Assembly (NCBI GenBank): GCA_964647485.1
Contig: CAZYHV010000009.1
Location: 1-64,000, forward strand
Source: FW021-bin31 sp964647485
GTDB taxonomy: Bacteria > Bacteroidota > Bacteroidia > Chitinophagales > Chitinophagaceae
Direction: 5' to 3'
Length of the DNA stretch: 64,000 nucleotides
The first letter of the stretch is position 1, and each line of letters starts with the position of its first letter. Positions 55,281 through 64,000 of this stretch are shown here, in pieces. A program made the translations under genes and the position numbers. The notes beneath the pieces are model-generated. The model was not told the DNA's origin, did no database searches, and saw only the letters and a list, made by a program, of their open reading frames with translations.

Positions 55281-57497
55281 TCATTGTACGTTAACCGATA
55301 CTGCAACCGGTTTCACACTTCCCAACTCCCGGCTTCTTTTAGTGGGCAGGGCATCGGCAATATATATTTTATGTTTTCCGGCATTGACTACTGCGTTTCC
55401 GTCTTTATTGATGATTGCCATCATCTTAGGCGTTACCGTAAAGGAAACCTGTTTTGATGTGCCCGGCTGAAGGTGGATTCTTTTAAACCCTTTCAGGGCA
55501 TAAAGAGGCGCCCCTTTCCCTCCGGTTTCATCTTTTATATACAACTGTGCTACTTCGTCTCCCGCATATTTTCCTTTGTTGGTCAACGTAGCAGAAACCG
55601 TAAAAGTCTGATCCTTCTGGACAGTAGCGTGAGAGATTTTTATATCCGAGAAATCGAATTGGGCATAGCTGAGTCCGAAACCAAAAGGATATAATGGTTC
55701 TGCCTCCATGTACCGATAAGTTCTCCCCTGCATACTATAATCCTTAAAATCGGGAAGTTGATCATAAGACTTGGGGAAGGTAACCGGTAATTTTCCCGAA
55801 GGAGAAGTCTTTCCGAAAATAATATTGGCTACGGCATTTCCACCTTCTTCTCCCGGATACCAGGCCAGCAAAACCGCATCTGCCAGGCTATCCACCGGAG
55901 CCAGATTCATCGGGCTACCGCCGGTAATAACCGCTACCACAGGCTTATCATTGTTTTTTTTCAGTCTTCTGAGGAAATCAATCTGATTTTCGGGCAAATT
56001 ATAGTCCATCCGATCTCCATAGGTAGCCGAAGCAAAAGATTCTCCCTCCTCTCCTTCTATGGCTCCGGTTAATCCCAGTACCACGATGGTAACATCCGAA
56101 GAATGAGCATCGCCGGTGGTCCAGTCCTCCGGGTTTTTATTGGGATGATTCAATTGGATACCCGGTTTATATTGTACCTGACTTCCCGGAGCCACATGAG
56201 CAGCGATTCCTTCAAGAAAGGTGACAAAGTGAGTATTCACTCCGTAATAATTCCCTAACAAGGGATAAATATTGGCTGCATTGGGACCAGTCACAAAATA
56301 TTTAGGAAGGTCATTTTTTAGCGGGAGTACCCCGTCATTCTTTAACATCACTACCGATTCTTCCGCCGCACGTCCGGCTATAGCCCGATGCTCAGAACTA
56401 TTGACCACACTATAAGGTATATTATCATAAGGATTTTTCCCCTGAGGATCAAACAAGCCTAGCTCAAAACGAATGCGTAACAATACGGCTAACGAGCTAT
56501 CAATATCTTCTTCCGTTACGAGTCCTTTTTTCAATGCATCTAACAGATTGCCATAGGTATTTCCACAATCCAGCGTCACCCCGCGCTTTAGGGAAATGGC
56601 CGAAGCTTCCACCGCATCAGAAGTAAAATGATGACCGGTGTATATATCCCCAATGGCATCGCAATCCGAGACAATGTACCCATTAAAACCCCAATCTTTC
56701 TTTAAAATATCATCCAACAAGAAGGTATTGGCACAACAGGGTTCTCCATTTAACCCGTTATAGGCACACATCACTCCTATCACACCGGCATCCACCGCAG
56801 CATGAAAGGCAGGAAGATAAGTAGAAAATAAATCATGCTTAGAGGCCTTCGCATTAAATTCATGCCGGTATTGCTCCGGACCGCTATATACGGCGAAGTG
56901 TTTGGCACAGGCACCCACTTTCAAATAATCCGGATTATTTCCCTGCATGCCGGTAATAAAAGCTACTCCCATCTTAGAAGTAAGAAAAGGATCTTCTCCA
57001 TACGTCTCCTGCCCTCTTCCCCAACGGGGATCCCTGAAAATATTGATATTGGGGCTCCAAAAGGTCAGCCCTCCATATTGTAAATGATTCCCTTTGGCTT
57101 TGGCTGCATTGAAAATCGCTCGTGCTTCATCAGAAATAACATCGCCTTCCAAATGTACCAGAGAGGTATCAAAAGTAGCAGCCATTCCAATCGCTTGCGG
57201 AAAAACGGTAGCTACCCCCGATCGGGCCACCCCGTGCAAGGCTTCACTCCACCAATTATAGGCCGGAATATGCAAACGGGGAATCGCCGGCGTACTATTC
57301 ATCAACTGAGCCACTTTCTCTTTCGTCGTCATCCTGCCGATTAAATCGCTCACCCTCGCATGAATGGATTGATTGGCATCTAAATAGACGGGGGTTGTTT
57401 GTGCCTGCGTCGAAAAAGTTCCCCATACGAAGAAAACCGACAACAGACTAATCCGTATTTTTTTGCGTAAAAAAGTATACAAAGACAACATAAGCAT
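55281..57497 (-). CDS. GH3 beta-xylosidase/beta-glucosidase
   Basis: The protein is 738 residues with a signal peptide ending near TQAQT (residue 33); an ATG two codons in would serve equally well. The GH3 barrel has YNWWSEALHGVAR, NIFRDPRWGRGQETYGEDP and CAKHFAVYSGPE. The nucleophile is Asp278 in YIVSDCDAIGDIYTGHH, and the SDCxAIxDI form with RGVTLDCG is characteristic of GH3 beta-xylosidases. The alpha/beta sandwich and a C-terminal fibronectin-III-like domain follow (PLYPFGFGLSY). It probably releases xylose from xylo-oligosaccharides in the periplasm. It is the first gene of the block and diverges from lacI across a shared control region with an operator over its -33 box. Confidence 0.92.
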   Translation of the reverse strand: MLMLSLYTFLRKKIRISLLSVFFVWGTFSTQAQTTPVYLDANQSIHARVSDLIGRMTTKEKVAQLMNSTPAIPRLHIPAYNWWSEALHGVARSGVATVFPQAIGMAATFDTSLVHLEGDVISDEARAIFNAAKAKGNHLQYGGLTFWSPNINIFRDPRWGRGQETYGEDPFLTSKMGVAFITGMQGNNPDYLKVGACAKHFAVYSGPEQYRHEFNAKASKHDLFSTYLPAFHAAVDAGVIGVMCAYNGLNGEPCCANTFLLDDILKKDWGFNGYIVSDCDAIGDIYTGHHFTSDAVEASAISLKRGVTLDCGNTYGNLLDALKKGLVTEEDIDSSLAVLLRIRFELGLFDPQGKNPYDNIPYSVVNSSEHRAIAGRAAEESVVMLKNDGVLPLKNDLPKYFVTGPNAANIYPLLGNYYGVNTHFVTFLEGIAAHVAPGSQVQYKPGIQLNHPNKNPEDWTTGDAHSSDVTIVVLGLTGAIEGEEGESFASATYGDRMDYNLPENQIDFLRRLKKNNDKPVVAVITGGSPMNLAPVDSLADAVLLAWYPGEEGGNAVANIIFGKTSPSGKLPVTFPKSYDQLPDFKDYSMQGRTYRYMEAEPLYPFGFGLSYAQFDFSDIKISHATVQKDQTFTVSATLTNKGKYAGDEVAQLYIKDETGGKGAPLYALKGFKRIHLQPGTSKQVSFTVTPKMMAIINKDGNAVVNAGKHKIYIADALPTKRSRELGSVKPVAVSVNVQ

Positions 57498-57524
57498 TTT
57501 AGCATTTAAAAGTACATCAGAGGA

Positions 57525-57563
57525 TAAAGGTAGAATTATTTTTTCATAAATACAACCGATTGC
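57525..57563 (-). promoter_or_regulatory. GH3 promoter with LacI-type operator
   Basis: Read on the minus strand, TTG inside the operator is followed after 20 bases by TACCTTTA (57532-57525), one base from the TAnnTTTG consensus. The operator ACAACCGATTGC (57552-57563) therefore covers the -33 element, the same arrangement as at the 10214 susC promoter. Occupancy by the neighbouring LacI protein should block transcription of GH3-SusC-SusD. Confidence 0.6.
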
Positions 57564-57731
57564 ATAAAAAGATTTTTATTTAAAATTACATTAACTCTTA
57601 TTATCGAAAAAATATTTTTTGGTAAAGTACCTTATCAGGCAAGACAGTTACAATATATAATTATGTAATCCTTTAACATACAATTATTATATAGGACTTT
57701 ACCTTTTTATCAATAAGTAAAAAGCAATGAC

Positions 57732-57761
57732 TATCTTTGCAAAATAACAACAACCGATTGT
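57732..57761 (+). promoter_or_regulatory. lacI promoter and autoregulatory operator
   Basis: TATCTTTG (57732-57739) matches TAnnTTTG. The operator ACAACCGATTGT (57750-57761) follows after 10 bases and ends directly at the ATG at 57762, so a bound repressor would cover the start of transcription. Between this site and the GH3 site lie about 170 A+T-rich bases with no further operator. The arrangement indicates negative autoregulation. Confidence 0.65.
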
Positions 57762-58805
57762 ATGAATAAGAAAAAAAATGTCACCATTTATGATATTGCC
57801 GACCAATTAGACGTATCGGCTTCCACCGTCAGCAGAGCCTTGAAGGACAACCCGCTGGTCAGTAAAGCTACCAGAAAAAAAATACAATCTACCGCCCGGG
57901 AGATGGGCTTTCAACTCAACACTTTTGCAAGCAGTCTGAGAAGTCAAAAGACTTCTACGATAGGAGTAGTGATGCATGAGCTCAGAAGTAATTTCATGAC
58001 AGCCGTCTTATCGGGCATTGAGGAAGTGACCAATGAAGCCGGATACGATTTAATTATTGCTCACTCTTCCGAGAGTTATAAAAAGGAAGTCGCCAATGTC
58101 AAAAATCTTTTCAGAAGAAGAGTGGATGGATTAATAGCTGCCCTGGCTTTTGAAACTCCTAATCTGGATCACTACCAGCGATACAGAGACAAAGGGATTC
58201 CTGTTATTTTTTATGACCGGGTAGTGGAAGAATCAGACTATCCCAAAGTAATCATCAACAATTATAAAAGTGGTTATGATGCTACCAAACACCTGATAGG
58301 TCAGGGTTGTTCCCGCATTGCCCTTGTCACAGCCAGTCTGGAGAGAAATGTTTATGCCGAAAGACACAGAGGGTATTTAGCAGCTCTAAAAGAAGCCAAA
58401 ATCAAGCCTAAGGAAGATTTGGTACTCATCAAAGATCTCTCTGAAGACTGGGCCAGGGAAGCTGCTGAAAAAATAGTGGATATGCATCCCCGGCCGGATG
58501 GTGTATTTGTCACGCATGATTTCTCTGCCGTGGTGCTTATGCAAAGCCTGAAGAAAGCAGGCGTACGTATTCCGGAAGATATTGCAGTAGTGGGATTCAA
58601 CAATGATCCCATTTGCAGATTGGCCAACCCGCAACTTTCCACGATTAACTATCCGGGGGAAGAAATGGGTGCCGCAGCAGCTCATCATCTTGTTCATCTG
58701 CTGGAAGGAAAATATTCTCAACAGGAAATCAATACCATTACCCTGAAGTCAGATCTTATTGTAAGGGGATCTTCCCTGAAAAAAGGAAAAAAGCCTTCCT
58801 CATAG
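57762..58805 (+). CDS. LacI-family transcriptional regulator
   Basis: The protein is 347 residues. The N-terminal helix-turn-helix (residues about 6-27, TIYDIADQLDVSASTVSRAL) and hinge helix (FASSLRSQKTSTIGVV) precede a periplasmic-binding-like effector domain with FVTHDFSAVVLMQSLKKAGV, VVGFNNDPICRLANPQLSTI and a C-terminal IVRGSS. It is the only intact one-component regulator in the window and the only plus-strand gene of any size. It diverges from GH3. Operators of matching sequence lie at its own start, at GH3 and at the distant 10214 susC, so it probably represses all three until a sugar such as a xylose, arabinose or glucuronate derivative binds; the effector is unknown. Confidence 0.95.
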   Translation: MNKKKNVTIYDIADQLDVSASTVSRALKDNPLVSKATRKKIQSTAREMGFQLNTFASSLRSQKTSTIGVVMHELRSNFMTAVLSGIEEVTNEAGYDLIIAHSSESYKKEVANVKNLFRRRVDGLIAALAFETPNLDHYQRYRDKGIPVIFYDRVVEESDYPKVIINNYKSGYDATKHLIGQGCSRIALVTASLERNVYAERHRGYLAALKEAKIKPKEDLVLIKDLSEDWAREAAEKIVDMHPRPDGVFVTHDFSAVVLMQSLKKAGVRIPEDIAVVGFNNDPICRLANPQLSTINYPGEEMGAAAAHHLVHLLEGKYSQQEINTITLKSDLIVRGSSLKKGKKPSS

Positions 58806-58834
58806 CTATAGTCATTAAAGAGGAACAAAACGGG

Positions 58835-59893
58835 CTAAAAATGGGGACACAAATAGCTCTTTTTATTGTAAACCGGTCCTTCATGATAATGGCCTTTAAA
58901 AGTCAGGGAGATTTCGTATCCTCCTCTCCGTTGATTGGCACTACTCAGAGAAGAAGTTGTTACATCATAAGAAAACATAATCTTCCAATCCTTCATTTGA
59001 TACCCCACCATCGGAATAAAAGACTCGTCAAAACGATAATAAAGACCTCCCAAGAGCTGGTATTCTCCTCCTCCCGAGAGATCGTAAGCCACACTTGACC
59101 CGATCACGGTTTCACGAGCATCATCCTGTTCGGTATAATACCCATTCGGTTTAACAATGACCCGGGGGCCGACTTTCATAATAGCGCTTAAAAACCCGAT
59201 ATAACGCGGACGAATCTCATTTTTGCCCTCCTTCAGAAAACTCTCATGAGGCCTGTTCAGATGATGTACCGAAGCACCTAAATTAAAATAGATATGATCG
59301 GTAGGGAAATAAGCGTAATTCATCCCGATCTGTAAATCAAAGTAACCGATGGAGGATTGATTAATATCTACATTCGTCATCTGGTTTGTATCAAAAAACC
59401 ATTTCCCAAATTGATCATTAAACTGATCCGGAAAGGTCAGTTTAGACATATCTATCCGCTTGGAAGCATAGCCTCCGTTAAATCCCAAAGACAACAAGCT
59501 GTTATTCCCCAAGAGTTGATGATAAGCGAGCGAAACATAAAGTTTCGTGGATTTCAGCCCTCCGTTTCCCGCTTCATCCTGGAGCAAGACGCCCCCCAGG
59601 CCTACCCAGCCATAATACAGATAATGTCGCAATAGCTGCGCATCGCCATAGGCAGAGAATGTACGATAAGGAGCGCCTAAAGAGGCCCACTGATTCCTGT
59701 AATTTCCCCCAAACCGATAGTTCGCATCCGGCATAAATCCTGTATTGGCCGGATTTTCTGTCAGCGGAGAGTTAAAAAACTGGGAAAAGTGAAGATCCTG
59801 ACCATAAGAAACCTCCGGCAGCAAAAAACAGCATATTATACTCCCGACGATTCCCCAACCATACTTTTTTATTTTTTGATAACTACATGTCAC
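58835..59893 (-). CDS. PorP/SprF-family type IX secretion-associated outer-membrane protein
   Basis: The protein is 352 residues with a signal peptide ending near SYGQD. PorP/SprF marks are QDLHFSQFFNSPLTENPANTG right after cleavage, RFGGNYRNQWASLG, and repeated beta-strand segments (KLYVSLAYHQLLGNNSLLSLGF) to GYEISLTFKGHY. Members are outer-membrane barrels linked with secretion or anchoring of gliding/T9SS type B cargo. It lies 35 bases downstream of a gene for a large protein with just such a C-terminal domain, so the two probably form a cargo-and-partner pair. It is convergent with lacI and not part of the glycan locus. Confidence 0.9.
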   Translation of the reverse strand: MTCSYQKIKKYGWGIVGSIICCFLLPEVSYGQDLHFSQFFNSPLTENPANTGFMPDANYRFGGNYRNQWASLGAPYRTFSAYGDAQLLRHYLYYGWVGLGGVLLQDEAGNGGLKSTKLYVSLAYHQLLGNNSLLSLGFNGGYASKRIDMSKLTFPDQFNDQFGKWFFDTNQMTNVDINQSSIGYFDLQIGMNYAYFPTDHIYFNLGASVHHLNRPHESFLKEGKNEIRPRYIGFLSAIMKVGPRVIVKPNGYYTEQDDARETVIGSSVAYDLSGGGEYQLLGGLYYRFDESFIPMVGYQMKDWKIMFSYDVTTSSLSSANQRRGGYEISLTFKGHYHEGPVYNKKSYLCPHF

Positions 59894-59928
59894 ACGCTCA
59901 AGTTATTTTATAACTAATATACTCATTT

Positions 59929-62900
59929 TTAACGGACTAAAGTAATACTTCCCTTCTTCGTTGCTTTTTCTCCATTATAAAAAACCACATACACCACATA
60001 AGCATAGGCATCCATTTCCTGAGGTTTTCCTTTATATGTTCCATCCCATCCTTTTTGATAAATATAAGAAATATCGGGGTCATTACTATGGAATACCCTT
60101 TCTCCCCAACGGTTATAAATACTGAAATCGATTTCTTTCACGCCAAAAGCCTTTGGCGCCGCATAGCCGTTGATATCGCCACTACCGGGGGTAAAAGCAG
60201 AAGGCACATCCAAAGCCGGAACTACCTTTTCTTGTACTTCATGCACAATCGTATCCGAACAACTGGCAGCATTGGTAACGATCAGGGTAATCTCATAAGT
60301 GCCGGTTTCCGCATATAAATGATCGGGGTTTTTCTTTTCCGAAGATTTTCCGTCTCCGAAATACCATTCATAGGTCAGGCTGGAATCTATCTGGTCAAAA
60401 TTGGATTGCGATACATTTTCAAGATGGAAAATAGCATTCACCGGAGGGTTATGTCCTTGCTGATCGGTGGTAACATTAAAAGCCGCAGTTGGTTTGGGGT
60501 AAACGACCACACTATCTTTCACTTTATCTTTTTCCTGACAAACCGTATCTTCTGCAATTAATGTCACCTTATATTTCCCTTTTGTCGTAAAATCATAAGG
60601 TACCGATCGCCCGTCTCCTACCCTTATCGTATCTGACAGTCCGGGTTTCTCCACCACCCAAATATAATTCGTCCCTCCAAGAGATACGTTATTCAGTTTA
60701 TGCACACCGGGATCACAGAAAATATCCGGAATATCCATCTTTGCTTCCAATATATCAGAAGCATTAATTACGAAAGAAGTATCAATCGGCGTATTACAAA
60801 AATGGGCGGTATCTTTTAAAGACAAAGTGACGGTATAACTTCCCTGCCCGGGAAATTGATGTATTGTGGAATCATTTTTCTGTATTTCATCTCCGGTTCC
60901 ATCATCAAAATTCCAGGTAAAATATTGATCCGGAATAGGATTCAGATGATCACTTTTTGATAAGTTGACAAACCGGTATTTATAGCTTTTACAGGGCGGT
61001 AATTTTTCGGCAGTGGCCTGAAGCTGAGCCGGATTATCTCCTATATGTATTCGGATAAAAGAGGTATCCCGCTCAATACAAGCCGTGGAATCATGTTTGA
61101 TCAGCCGGACAACATAGGTACCCACCTTCGTAAACTCATGCGTAAAGTTACTTGTATCCGTTTTTTCCGGTCCAAATACAGAGGTTGCAGTATCTCCTTT
61201 AAAGACCTCCCAATTCCAGGCATCGGCAGGACGTCCGTATAAGGTATCCACAAAAGTAATCTCCTCATGAAAACAGTAGTTCGAGCGTCGGTTTTTTGTG
61301 GCAATACCTCCCCGTACCCCATCCAGATTAAAAGCGATCTTAAAGCCCACCACATTACATTGAGCGAAATTACTGCTGCCCGAACTCAAACTTCCATTTC
61401 TTCGGCTGACCACTCCGGGAGGACCGGTAGGAAAGATGGTTCCTCCCCCACAATTGGCACAAATGGCCTGATAGATGACTCCATTCGGATCAAAACGGCT
61501 GGTTCCGCCATCTACATGGTCCGTAAAGCCCCCCTTTTGACCATAGGTATCGGCAAATAAAATCCCGGCAGCATTTTTTTTCATCGTAATGAAATAAAAG
61601 TCTCTCCCATCCGGGGAAGTTAAATTCAACGGATTTACTTTCGGTAATCCATAGGTTCCCTGATTCGGATATTCCGAAGGGTTTTGAGGCTGAATATTCC
61701 CTCCCCATCCGGACATATATACATTCTGGCAACGATCTACCAAAAAAGCGGTGGGAGAAATATTGGGCAGCGAAGTCCTTTCCGAATTAGAAGAACCAAA
61801 GGTGGCCGAATAAATCAGCTTTGTGAAATGAGGATCAAATTTACAAAAAAACTGTTTCCCGTATTTGACTCCTTTCAATGGAATATTCTTAGAAAAAACT
61901 TTTTTCCAATCCCCTTCTGTCGTTCCTCCTACATACACATTCCCTTCTTTATCGGTTTGAATACCATAAATCTGATCCGCCTGATCGGATCCCAGATAAG
62001 TAGAACGAAGTAATGTTTTGCCGTCAGGGGTAACTTCCGAAATAAAACCATCTACCCGACCACCATATTTTGACTGAATGGCCTGTCCCGAAACTCCCGG
62101 AAAATTAGAACTACCGGTTCCACCGGCGACATATATATTCCCATTATTAGAAAATGCCAATACATAAGCCGCATCATTGGCATTCCCTCCCAGATAGGAA
62201 GCCCAGGTTACTCCTGAAAGATCAGGAGCCGCTTTCAATACAACTGCATCTTGTTTCACCCCTGCGACTTCTTTCGTACTCCCGAATTCTGATTGAAAGA
62301 CACCGGAGGTAACAGGAAAATTGTCAGATTGTGTAGAACCCACCAAAATGATATTACCCTCCGCATCCACATTGACTTCACTTCGTGCATCATCGCCATA
62401 AAACCGGCGTAAGGAAATGGTTGTCTTATTATTTACAGGCGTATATTTATCCGCGATATTGACGCCATCTTCTCCGGTTCCGCCTATAATCAACGATCCT
62501 ACTGTCCCACTTCCATCGGCGGTTAATTCCGTTAATACCATATCCCATCTTCCTCCGGGGCCTACTCTATCCCCCGGATAGGAGCTTCCATCATTCGTCC
62601 TCCCAGAAATAATCAATTGATTTTTATCATTCACCACAAAACTATGGGGTTGCTCATCTCCACTTCCGCCGAGATAAGTAGCATATATCAAATTTTTCCC
62701 ATCCGGACTCAATTTACTGATAGAAATATCGAATCCTCCATTTCCGTAGGTTTGACCCCCACCCTGAAACTTTTCTTCAAAGGCGCCCGGAGTGGTGGGA
62801 TAGCCCACCCCAAAGACAATTCCTCCCATATAAAAATTGCCGGCTGCATCATAAGTAGCGGTATAGCCCCAGTTATCAGCTGAGGAACCACTATAGGTGG

Positions 62901-63753
62901 CAAAAATAAAATTCGGATCAATAATTAAAGAATAACTCGGATCATAATTCCCTTTGGGTCTAAATGTCAGGACATTCCCTTTTAATTTATATTTTACTTT
63001 AATATCAACCTTTTTATTGTCAATGACCTGATAAGCATAAGGAGCCACTTCCACATTTGTTCCTACCGACGTTTTGATATAAAGTTGGTTGTTTTTGGTA
63101 TATAATTCATCTGCTCCTTCATATTCAAACTGAATATCCTTATAATTCCCTCCCGGATGAACAATCAAATCATATTTTAGGCCTTCATTGTTGGAATAGA
63201 CATGCATATCGATATTTGGATATAAAGCCTTGTAGGTGACCCCTCCAAAAGCAGAAACATGCTGTCCCCAATGGGTTTGGTCTTTTCCTATCAGATAATT
63301 ATAACTTGTTTGGGATTTATGATCCGTAAGGAGCTGTGCTTGCTTATTGGCATGTAAGAAATTGACATTGTATGCATGACCATGAATAACCTTAGGCAGT
63401 TGTGAGCCGGAAGATCCTGAGGAAGAAATACGTGCAGCAGCGTTCGTATTCGATTGATGTCGGGGACCTTTATCATAAAAGCCGGAGTCATTGCTGTTAT
63501 GATCATAGGTTCCATGAAAACCTTCTCTCAACTTGTGCATATCCTCATTACTGAGGAAGCTGTAGGTAATCCCGTTTTCCCTTAAGTAAATATGACCATT
63601 GGGCAATTGTGCACGATACAATACCTCTGAATTCCATTGCCCTTTGTTTTCCTTAAACTGCAAGTATCCCTGAGCAACACTTTTCTGCTCCCAAAGCAAC
63701 AGACTAATAAAGACTCCTATGATTAAATATAATTTTCTCAAAAATGAATGCAT
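59929..63753 (-). CDS. Large secreted T9SS type B cargo protein with PKD domains
   Basis: The protein is 1274 residues with a signal peptide ending near SVAQG (residue 28). The N-terminal region (about 30-290) begins with YLQFKENKGQWNSEVLYRAQ, the conserved start of a domain common in such proteins. Residues about 290-760 hold repeats of the SBBP beta-propeller type (GGSGDE, ATYLGGSG, SYLGGNANDAAY). PKD-like domains follow (YFTWNFDDGTGDE, YEWYFGDGKSS). The last 85 residues (PSAFTPGSGDINGYAA, IYNRWGERVFHS, GWDGTYKGKPQ, KKGSITLVR) are a gliding-motility/T9SS type B sorting domain. It is therefore a surface or secreted protein; its function is unknown and unlikely to be part of xylan use. Confidence 0.92.
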   Translation of the reverse strand: MHSFLRKLYLIIGVFISLLLWEQKSVAQGYLQFKENKGQWNSEVLYRAQLPNGHIYLRENGITYSFLSNEDMHKLREGFHGTYDHNSNDSGFYDKGPRHQSNTNAAARISSSGSSGSQLPKVIHGHAYNVNFLHANKQAQLLTDHKSQTSYNYLIGKDQTHWGQHVSAFGGVTYKALYPNIDMHVYSNNEGLKYDLIVHPGGNYKDIQFEYEGADELYTKNNQLYIKTSVGTNVEVAPYAYQVIDNKKVDIKVKYKLKGNVLTFRPKGNYDPSYSLIIDPNFIFATYSGSSADNWGYTATYDAAGNFYMGGIVFGVGYPTTPGAFEEKFQGGGQTYGNGGFDISISKLSPDGKNLIYATYLGGSGDEQPHSFVVNDKNQLIISGRTNDGSSYPGDRVGPGGRWDMVLTELTADGSGTVGSLIIGGTGEDGVNIADKYTPVNNKTTISLRRFYGDDARSEVNVDAEGNIILVGSTQSDNFPVTSGVFQSEFGSTKEVAGVKQDAVVLKAAPDLSGVTWASYLGGNANDAAYVLAFSNNGNIYVAGGTGSSNFPGVSGQAIQSKYGGRVDGFISEVTPDGKTLLRSTYLGSDQADQIYGIQTDKEGNVYVGGTTEGDWKKVFSKNIPLKGVKYGKQFFCKFDPHFTKLIYSATFGSSNSERTSLPNISPTAFLVDRCQNVYMSGWGGNIQPQNPSEYPNQGTYGLPKVNPLNLTSPDGRDFYFITMKKNAAGILFADTYGQKGGFTDHVDGGTSRFDPNGVIYQAICANCGGGTIFPTGPPGVVSRRNGSLSSGSSNFAQCNVVGFKIAFNLDGVRGGIATKNRRSNYCFHEEITFVDTLYGRPADAWNWEVFKGDTATSVFGPEKTDTSNFTHEFTKVGTYVVRLIKHDSTACIERDTSFIRIHIGDNPAQLQATAEKLPPCKSYKYRFVNLSKSDHLNPIPDQYFTWNFDDGTGDEIQKNDSTIHQFPGQGSYTVTLSLKDTAHFCNTPIDTSFVINASDILEAKMDIPDIFCDPGVHKLNNVSLGGTNYIWVVEKPGLSDTIRVGDGRSVPYDFTTKGKYKVTLIAEDTVCQEKDKVKDSVVVYPKPTAAFNVTTDQQGHNPPVNAIFHLENVSQSNFDQIDSSLTYEWYFGDGKSSEKKNPDHLYAETGTYEITLIVTNAASCSDTIVHEVQEKVVPALDVPSAFTPGSGDINGYAAPKAFGVKEIDFSIYNRWGERVFHSNDPDISYIYQKGWDGTYKGKPQEMDAYAYVVYVVFYNGEKATKKGSITLVR

Positions 63754-63804
63754 TTTAAAATAAACAATCCCTTTTATAACAGCATAACCTCATCATTTGT
63801 TAAC

Positions 63805-64000
63805 TTAAGATATTCTGCTCCAGATATTTTTATCCTTTTGATTCATTAAAAACAATCTCAATCCTCCATGTTCCGACGCAGTCAAATCCGGATCCTGTTG
63901 TAACAGTAATCCGGCTTCTTTTCTAGCTGCTTCCAAAATGGATCGGTCTTCTACAACATCAGCAATGTGTAGATTCAGGGTTCCACTCTGTCTTGTTCCT
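63805..64000 (-). CDS. recG: ATP-dependent DNA helicase RecG, C-terminal end (partial)
   Basis: Only the last 65 residues are in the window; the gene continues past the right edge. The visible sequence GTRQSGTLNLHIADVVED, followed by RSILEAARKEAGLLLQQDP, is the conserved RecG C-terminus, where GTxQSG closes the helicase motif VI region. RecG remodels stalled replication forks and Holliday junctions. Its stop lies about 50 bases upstream of the T9SS cargo gene. It marks ordinary chromosomal backbone beside the glycan island. Confidence 0.88.
   Translation of the reverse strand, partial: GTRQSGTLNLHIADVVEDRSILEAARKEAGLLLQQDPDLTASEHGGLRLFLMNQKDKNIWSRIS

Noticed and set aside
58352..58721. Two minus-strand open frames (96 and 111 codons) opposite lacI
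   Set aside because: Both lie antisense within the intact LacI coding sequence and carry no motif.
1..64000. CRISPR arrays, rRNA and tRNA genes
   Set aside because: I saw no regularly spaced repeats, no rRNA-like stretches and no convincing tRNA cloverleaf; small tRNAs cannot be fully excluded by eye.

Overview
The window is a large hemicellulose (glucuronoarabinoxylan) utilisation island from a member of the Bacteroidota. The evidence is four SusC/SusD pairs, many surface lipoproteins with Cys lipoboxes, TAnnTTTG-type promoters, a PorP/SprF-family protein and a protein with a type B gliding/T9SS C-terminal sorting domain. The DNA is A+T-rich, and the gliding/T9SS proteins point to a free-living lineage such as Sphingobacteriales or Chitinophagales rather than a gut Bacteroides; that placement is inference. 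Almost every gene reads on the minus strand.

Reading in the direction of transcription (from high to low coordinates): the end of recG, a 1274-residue T9SS cargo protein and a PorP/SprF protein are chromosomal backbone. A LacI regulator (plus strand, 57762-58805) then faces a block of GH3 beta-xylosidase, SusC, SusD and GH9 (57497-47775). A short orphan AraC-type DNA-binding protein and a DUF1680 beta-L-arabinofuranosidase follow. Next comes a unit matching the Bacteroidetes xylan core cluster (xusA-B-C-D-E-xyn10C order): SusC, SusD, SusC, SusD, a surface glycan-binding lipoprotein and a GH10 xylanase with two inserted carbohydrate-binding modules (44726-31704). Downstream is an accessory block that removes side chains: GH43, GH43-CBM6, a CE1-CBM48-CE1 double esterase, GH43, two DUF1593 nucleoside-hydrolase-like proteins, GH43, GH31 and GH43-CBM6 (31687-16637). 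After an IS1595-type remnant come GH95 and a frameshifted GH115. Last is a SusC-SusD-GH2-GH43-GH67 operon (10214 to the left edge).

Together these encode binding and import of xylo-oligosaccharides, backbone cleavage (GH10, GH43, GH3), removal of arabinose (GH43, DUF1680), glucuronate (GH115 on polymer, GH67 on oligomers), xylose/galactose-type caps (GH31, GH95, GH2) and acetyl/feruloyl esters (CE1).

The most interesting structure is regulatory. A LacI-type operator, ACAACCGATTG(T/C), occurs at four places: over the -33 regions of the GH3 and the 10214 susC promoters, against the start codon of the intact lacI, and against the start codon of a decayed lacI fragment at 10908. In addition, two of the four susC genes carry, at nearly identical spacing, an opposite-strand promoter over their start codon and a plus-strand Rho-independent terminator about 100 bases further on. 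This is the layout expected for a short cis-antisense RNA. The stretch from 10.2 to 16.6 kb shows several signs of decay: a dead lacI, a GH115 frameshift, a transposase fragment and a REP-like repeat.
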